From: JBBTCX01 sp964494205
GTDB taxonomy: Bacteria; Planctomycetota; Phycisphaerae; UBA1845
NCBI GenBank assembly: GCA_964494205.1
Contig: CAZBRD010000002.1
Span: 248,001 to 312,000 of the forward strand
DNA: 64,000 nt
Reading direction: 5' to 3'
Below the pieces are notes generated by a model, which saw only the letters and a list, made by a program, of their open reading frames with translations, did not search any database and was not told the origin of the DNA. Below are positions 59,756 through 64,000 of the stretch, piece after piece (the stretch's first letter is position 1; every line of letters starts with the position of its first letter). Made by a program: the position numbers and the translations under genes.

Positions 59756-61504
59756 GTGTACGCACAATTCTTTGGATTGCGTGAACTTCCGTTCAACAAC
59801 ACGCCCGACCCGCGCTTTTTTTATTCAACCCCCGATCACGAAGAAGCATTGGCCCTTCTGGTGTATGCAGTGTCGGAGCGGAAAGAATTCGCGATGCTGA
59901 CCGGCGAAATCGGCGCGGGGAAAACGCTGGTTTCGCGAATGATGCTCAAACACTTCGGATCGCGCATCGTCCATGCCATCGTTAATCATGCGGTGAGAAG
60001 CGGCCCGGACTTGCTGGAAGTCGTTTGCACCGAATTCGGATTGGAAGTTTCGGACGGTGCGACGCAAGCACAACTGACACGGCAACTGCATGATTATCTC
60101 CTGCAGCAGTTTGCTCGGAATACTCCGGTGGTGTTGCTGCTGGACGAAGCACAGAATCTTCCCGTTGAAGCCTTTGAACAATTGCGAATGATCGGCAATC
60201 TCGAATCCGACGATGCGAAGCTCTTGCAGATCATCATCGTCGGACAGCCGGAATTGCGGCAAGTAATCGCATCGCCGGCGCTGCGACAGCTAGCTCAGCG
60301 CGTCTTCCGAAGTTTCCACCTACCGGCGCTGACCCGATCGAACACCGAAGAGTACATTCGACATCGATTGTCTGTAGCGGGTTCAAACGGGACCGAGATT
60401 TTTGAACCCGGCGCTATCGACGCGCTATACACGGCCTCTGGCGGGTTGCCGCGAGTTATCAACACGCTGTGTGATAATGTGATGCTGAGTGCATTCTCGG
60501 CGGGGAAGAAACACATCGATCGTGCGTTTGCCGAGATGGTCATCACGCAGACGCAAGCGCCGCGGACGGAATCGAAGGTCTTGTTGTATGAGCGTCGAGC
60601 GGCGAATCGCGCGAGCGGCGGAGAGTGGCAGCCGGAAGCTCCCGTGCGATTGCCGGCCGCGCCGCAGCCGATACGCGAACCGGTCCCAACGCGGAGCGAT
60701 GTGGCTGTGCAGAGCCAGAGTGCTGCGCGGTTTGAGAACGAGGCACGACACCTGCGGGCGGTGGTGGACGAAGTGCTGAGGCGGCTTGAAGGGGTGGAGA
60801 ACGCCGTTGCGAAGGCGACATCCTCCTTGGTGGAATCGCGGACGCAGCAGGCTGAGATGGGGGCGGTGGTTGCTCAGGCCAAGGCGGTGGTGTCACGGGT
60901 TGACACTGCCTGTCGCGAGCTGCGGCAGCGCGAATTGAGTGTTGATCGACTGGTTGCAACCGGTCGATCGATGATGGACGAGCTCGGCAAATCGTTGTCC
61001 GATGCACGTAAGTCGACAACCGAGCTACAGCAAAAGCAACGAGCGGCTCATGAGACTGCGGAGCGACTGGCTGCGAAGATTCATGAGGCCCACGCCGCGC
61101 TGACACGACCCACAGCGCGTTCGACGGCTGTGGTAACGACTCCACGGCGAGAATTCGCGACAAGTGCACACTCAGCCAGCCCTGTTGTCGCCAATCGAGC
61201 GGCTGAAGTCATGCCCGCGACTGATCAGACTTCGAGCCGGTTGCGGCGATTGCTCGACGACGCGCACGACGGGCTGACCGGATTGCGGACGATGATCAGA
61301 TCGCGACCCGAGGCGGCGCTGGTGAAAAACATCGACACGGCTGCTGATCGGACCAAACGAATCTCGACCTCCGATCAAACGGTTCCTGCGGCGTTTACGA
61401 CAGAACGAATCGCGGCTGCCAGCGCCGTTGAGACAATTGCGTCCTCGAAACTGGCGGCGAATGTTGACGATCTGTTGAAGTTCGTCGAAGCGGTCGCACG
61501 CTGA
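59756..61504 (+). CDS. ExeA/XrtA-associated-type AAA ATPase with coiled-coil C-terminal region
   Basis: 582 aa from a GTG with GGAGG four bases upstream. The N-terminus FFGLRELPFNNTPDPRFFY matches the ATPase family found with exosortase/PEP-CTERM systems and with ExeA of type II secretion. Walker A is GEIGAGKT (50-57), Walker B is VVLLLDEAQNLP (about 122-133). The AAA part ends near 270; the remaining 300 residues are coiled coil with many A, R, E and S residues (RAVVDEVLRRLEGVENAVAK), which the family's short members lack. It probably drives or senses assembly of the export machine at the membrane. Confidence 0.88.
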   Translation: MYAQFFGLRELPFNNTPDPRFFYSTPDHEEALALLVYAVSERKEFAMLTGEIGAGKTLVSRMMLKHFGSRIVHAIVNHAVRSGPDLLEVVCTEFGLEVSDGATQAQLTRQLHDYLLQQFARNTPVVLLLDEAQNLPVEAFEQLRMIGNLESDDAKLLQIIIVGQPELRQVIASPALRQLAQRVFRSFHLPALTRSNTEEYIRHRLSVAGSNGTEIFEPGAIDALYTASGGLPRVINTLCDNVMLSAFSAGKKHIDRAFAEMVITQTQAPRTESKVLLYERRAANRASGGEWQPEAPVRLPAAPQPIREPVPTRSDVAVQSQSAARFENEARHLRAVVDEVLRRLEGVENAVAKATSSLVESRTQQAEMGAVVAQAKAVVSRVDTACRELRQRELSVDRLVATGRSMMDELGKSLSDARKSTTELQQKQRAAHETAERLAAKIHEAHAALTRPTARSTAVVTTPRREFATSAHSASPVVANRAAEVMPATDQTSSRLRRLLDDAHDGLTGLRTMIRSRPEAALVKNIDTAADRTKRISTSDQTVPAAFTTERIAAASAVETIASSKLAANVDDLLKFVEAVAR

Positions 61505-62217
61505 ATTGAATTAGGAGCCTGTGGCAAAACCGGGTGCCGAGTGTCAAAGAGACCCTCACCCCAACCCTCTCCCTAAGAGGGAGAGGGAGGTATTGTTACA
61601 CGGTCTAGGTACATATCCTGCGCTTTTTCTGGCGCAACCTACCAGACGTTCAGAATGCGGTGTTTTACGTTGCGTTTTTGCGCGGCGCAGGTGAATTCCC
61701 TGGCCAGGACGCTGGAATCGAGGAATTTCGGAATAGAATTTGATAAATGCGCAAGAGTTTTCCCGCGCGGTTCTATTGGCGATTTTGATGTCTCCTAAAT
61801 TGCGCATTGGTTTTCCTGCAAAACAGTCTGTGGTTGACGATGTTAGCGTTTGCCTTGTCTGAAATCTGAATTGCATTATTTGCCCCCTGCAAACCAATTT
61901 GCAAATTGAGCCGTTCGTCCGTCCTCCGGACGGAGGCTTTGGGGAATTGTCGACCAGACACTGAAGTGTCTGGCAACTTTCGTACGCCCGGCCGGGCGAT
62001 TTGGAGGGCGGAATCGCGCCCCCGAGATTTTGTCCAGTGAAAGAACTTCTAGGGCGCGCTATTGGGGACGATGGCAGAGCGAGCGCGGGGCTCTTGAGAT
62101 TTCGCTTGCCTTGTCTAGTCGGGCTTACAACGCGCTGAAATCATATGTGTCGAGGGACCCCCCTAACTCCCCCCTTAGTAAGGGGGGAAACGGTTTGCGT
62201 TACATTCTGAAGGCGGT
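61505..62217. repeat. 0.7-kb gap with a nest of palindromic repeats
   Basis: No gene is seen here. Five palindromes are placed along it: CCCTCTCCCT/AGGGAGAGGG (61565-61587); TCCGTCC/GGACGGA (61918-61934); CCAGACACT/AGTGTCTGG (61954-61973); CGCCCGGCCGGGCG (61985-61998); and TCCCCCCTT/AAGGGGGGA (62168-62188). The gap lies between the end of the ATPase gene and the end of the dockerin gene, which converge on it. Confidence 0.85.
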
Positions 62218-64000
62218 TCATGGGCACGGGTAGGGGCCGGGGTAGGCTTGGCCGGTGAAGGCGTTGAGGACGGCGAGGATGTCGTCGAGGTTGACTATGC
62301 GGTCTGGGTTGAAGAAGCCGCCGATCTGGTCGGCGCTGTAGAGGGTGCAGTTGGTGGAGTAGTTGCCGGAGAAGGCCGCGAGTACGCAGAGAATGTCGTC
62401 GAGGTCGATGATCAAATCGTTGTTTGTGTCGCCGAAGTGCCAGGTGGTGGCAGCAACAGTTTCCGACACGAATAGACCATTGACTGCTTGTATCGTGTAA
62501 GATTTCACTGGAACTGTCTCGTGATCGGCTACATACACTGTGCCCCATTCTGCGGCAGTTTTGAGGACAGGTGTGGTGGTGAGCAAGCCCTCGTCGGAAA
62601 CGAACAGGTCGATGCAAGGCAGCTCAGCAGAAGTTACGCGAAGTGCAAATGGTTCATCGGTGCCGGGCATATTTGGATTGACGCTCAGGTAACGGCAGCC
62701 AGCGGCTGCTAGGGTTGGTGTGGCTGGACAGGGGTTGGAGGTGCAGGAACCGCCTTCTTGCCACGTACCTGTGCAAGTCGCCTGGAGTTGAAAAGTGCAA
62801 GTCCCGTCGCCCGGACAGCATCGACCTGGTTGGGGGCATGGATTCCCTGAACATGTTCCGCCTTCAGTCCATGCGCCATCAATGCAGGCTGTCGCGAGGC
62901 TCGCCGTGCATGAACCGTCAGAACGACAACATTCGCCAGGTTGAGGGCAGGTATTTGGAATGCACGGCTGTGCCACGTTCCACTCTCCCGCCACGCAATT
63001 GGACTCAATGCCAAAATTGCAGCTGCCATCGTCATGACAACAGGCACCTACTGACGGACAGACATTGGGATCACATTCCCCACCAATCGTCCAATACCCA
63101 TCAGCACAGTCCGCCAACTCCGTGACAGCACATGAACCATTGGCGCGGCAACAACTTCCCGGAGTGCAAAAGAATCCCTCGCACACGTCGTCTGTGCCAT
63201 TAGAGTTGCAATCGCCCCCAAAGAGGTCCAAGGACGCGACAATGAACATACTGTCCTCATTCGACAGGTCGGCGGTGGCATCGCTTCGAATCGCGAGACC
63301 GAGGTTCGCTAGCCGGTAGCGGGTCACGTAGTAGTAATCCTCACCGGGATAGTGCGCGTGAATTTGGCTATCGATCTTGTTGATGAGAAACTCGAAATCA
63401 TCGTTCCCCAAGCCATCCGCAAACGTCAAACCGTCGGTGCCTCGATCCCTGATCTGTGTGCAAGAGTTACCAGCTGGAGGGAAGACTTGAACTGTCGATA
63501 AACTTACTCCTTCTACAAGAATAGAAGTATTTTGGCTAAACCGTTGCGAGTAAACGATGTCGAAATCGGGTTGTCCCAGTAACTCGCCGGGGGAACTTGC
63601 ACAGAGATGAAAGAGCAGCGTCAGTGCTTCTTGCGATTCATCGAAAGTCTGCACTGGTTGCGGGCAATTCGCTGCCGGTGCAAATGGCGAACATGCGTTC
63701 GGTCCAGGATTCGCAGGAATACACCATCGGCTGCTTTGTCCGGTTCCCAATGTACAAGGGTGGCCGTTTCCATCTGCGTCGAAGGGCACCATGATGTTGC
63801 ATGGAATATATGGTGGGCCAGTCTGGCCAAGGGGGTTGGCGAAGATGTCACCGTCACCGTTCGCAATGTTGACGCCGACGGCCAGCCAACTGTCATCAGC
63901 ACTAGCGGGCTCGACAATTCCATCTGAGTCGGGAACGTAGATGAGAATACTGTTTCCGACATTGATTCCACTTCGCATGAACTCAAGGTGAGGGTTTGCA
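62218..64000 (-). CDS. Secreted Cys-repeat protein with C-terminal dockerin type I domain, N-terminus beyond window
   Basis: About 594 aa visible; the frame stays open to the right edge (NPHLEF precedes the first Met), so signal peptide and N-terminal domain are missing. The first half is a beta-rich globular part. Then come four Cys-rich repeats of about 35-40 aa, with GSCCRANGSC, GACCHDDGSC, GECCRSDGSC and GRCCPGDGTC, each followed by C-x-G-x-W. The C-terminal part carries two EF-hand-like dockerin repeats (DTNNDLIIDLDDILCVLAAF and FFNPDRIVNLDDILAVLNAF). Dockerin type I domains in Planctomycetota are frequent on exported surface proteins. Its partner cohesin is not in the window. Confidence 0.88.
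   Translation of the reverse strand, partial: ANPHLEFMRSGINVGNSILIYVPDSDGIVEPASADDSWLAVGVNIANGDGDIFANPLGQTGPPYIPCNIMVPFDADGNGHPCTLGTGQSSRWCIPANPGPNACSPFAPAANCPQPVQTFDESQEALTLLFHLCASSPGELLGQPDFDIVYSQRFSQNTSILVEGVSLSTVQVFPPAGNSCTQIRDRGTDGLTFADGLGNDDFEFLINKIDSQIHAHYPGEDYYYVTRYRLANLGLAIRSDATADLSNEDSMFIVASLDLFGGDCNSNGTDDVCEGFFCTPGSCCRANGSCAVTELADCADGYWTIGGECDPNVCPSVGACCHDDGSCNFGIESNCVAGEWNVAQPCIPNTCPQPGECCRSDGSCTASLATACIDGAWTEGGTCSGNPCPQPGRCCPGDGTCTFQLQATCTGTWQEGGSCTSNPCPATPTLAAAGCRYLSVNPNMPGTDEPFALRVTSAELPCIDLFVSDEGLLTTTPVLKTAAEWGTVYVADHETVPVKSYTIQAVNGLFVSETVAATTWHFGDTNNDLIIDLDDILCVLAAFSGNYSTNCTLYSADQIGGFFNPDRIVNLDDILAVLNAFTGQAYPGPYPCP

Noticed and set aside
1..64000. Insertion sequences, phage genes or CRISPR arrays
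   Set aside because: No transposase, integrase, Cas or phage structural gene was recognised, and no array of direct repeats with spacers was seen.

Overview
The window most likely comes from a chromosome of a Planctomycetota bacterium, probably of the Phycisphaerae type; this is inferred from gene content and not from a marker gene. Pointers are a MoxR/DUF58/von Willebrand A operon with HtrA proteins, an exosortase with a PEP-CTERM-like substrate, a secreted dockerin type I protein with repeated 'GxCCxxDGSC' modules, planctomycete-style pilin fusions, and many short palindromic or heptameric intergenic repeats. GC content is moderate, and nothing suggests a phage, plasmid, insertion sequence or CRISPR array.

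Region 1 (1-19,238, all +): the end of a squalene-cyclase-repeat protein, then MoxR ATPase, DUF58 protein, two large vWA membrane proteins, a DUF4175-like membrane protein, a coiled-coil secreted protein, a TPR-like secreted protein, an NPCBM protein, and three consecutive HtrA/DegP-like proteins. Only the first HtrA keeps its catalytic triad. This looks like one envelope-located machine: a MoxR chaperone-like ATPase working with vWA proteins, linked to one active and two dead proteases. The intergenic gaps carry period-7 tandem arrays and palindromes.

Region 2 (19,304-20,434): a minus-strand zinc-ribbon protein with a glycine-rich repeated tail, and a small HTH protein whose own promoter region carries an inverted repeat.

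Region 3 (20,780-46,516, all +): a 19-gene exopolysaccharide cluster. It holds a heparinase-like enzyme, a degenerate nucleotidyltransferase, a Wzc-like tyrosine kinase, a priming glycosyltransferase fused to a beta-helix domain, a Wza-like export lipoprotein, an alpha-toroid protein, a WecG/TagA transferase, an O-antigen ligase/polymerase-like protein, a methyltransferase, a sulfotransferase, a flippase, a sulfatase-fold enzyme, three GT4 transferases, a deacetylase-like protein, a CapK-like ligase, EpsI and exosortase. It is followed by a PEP-CTERM-like secreted protein (46,763-47,602) closed by a strong intrinsic terminator.

Region 4 (48,013-56,347): a pseudopilin fusion, tRNA-Pro(CGG), a lone aceE, and on the minus strand ribE-pdxA-GT39 plus a small lipoprotein. 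Region 5 (56,366-61,504): a second export set with a glycosyltransferase, CpsD-type kinase and OPX lipoprotein on the minus strand, and a divergent ExeA/XrtA-associated-type ATPase. Region 6 (61,505-64,000): a 0.7-kb palindrome-rich gap, then a dockerin protein running off the window.
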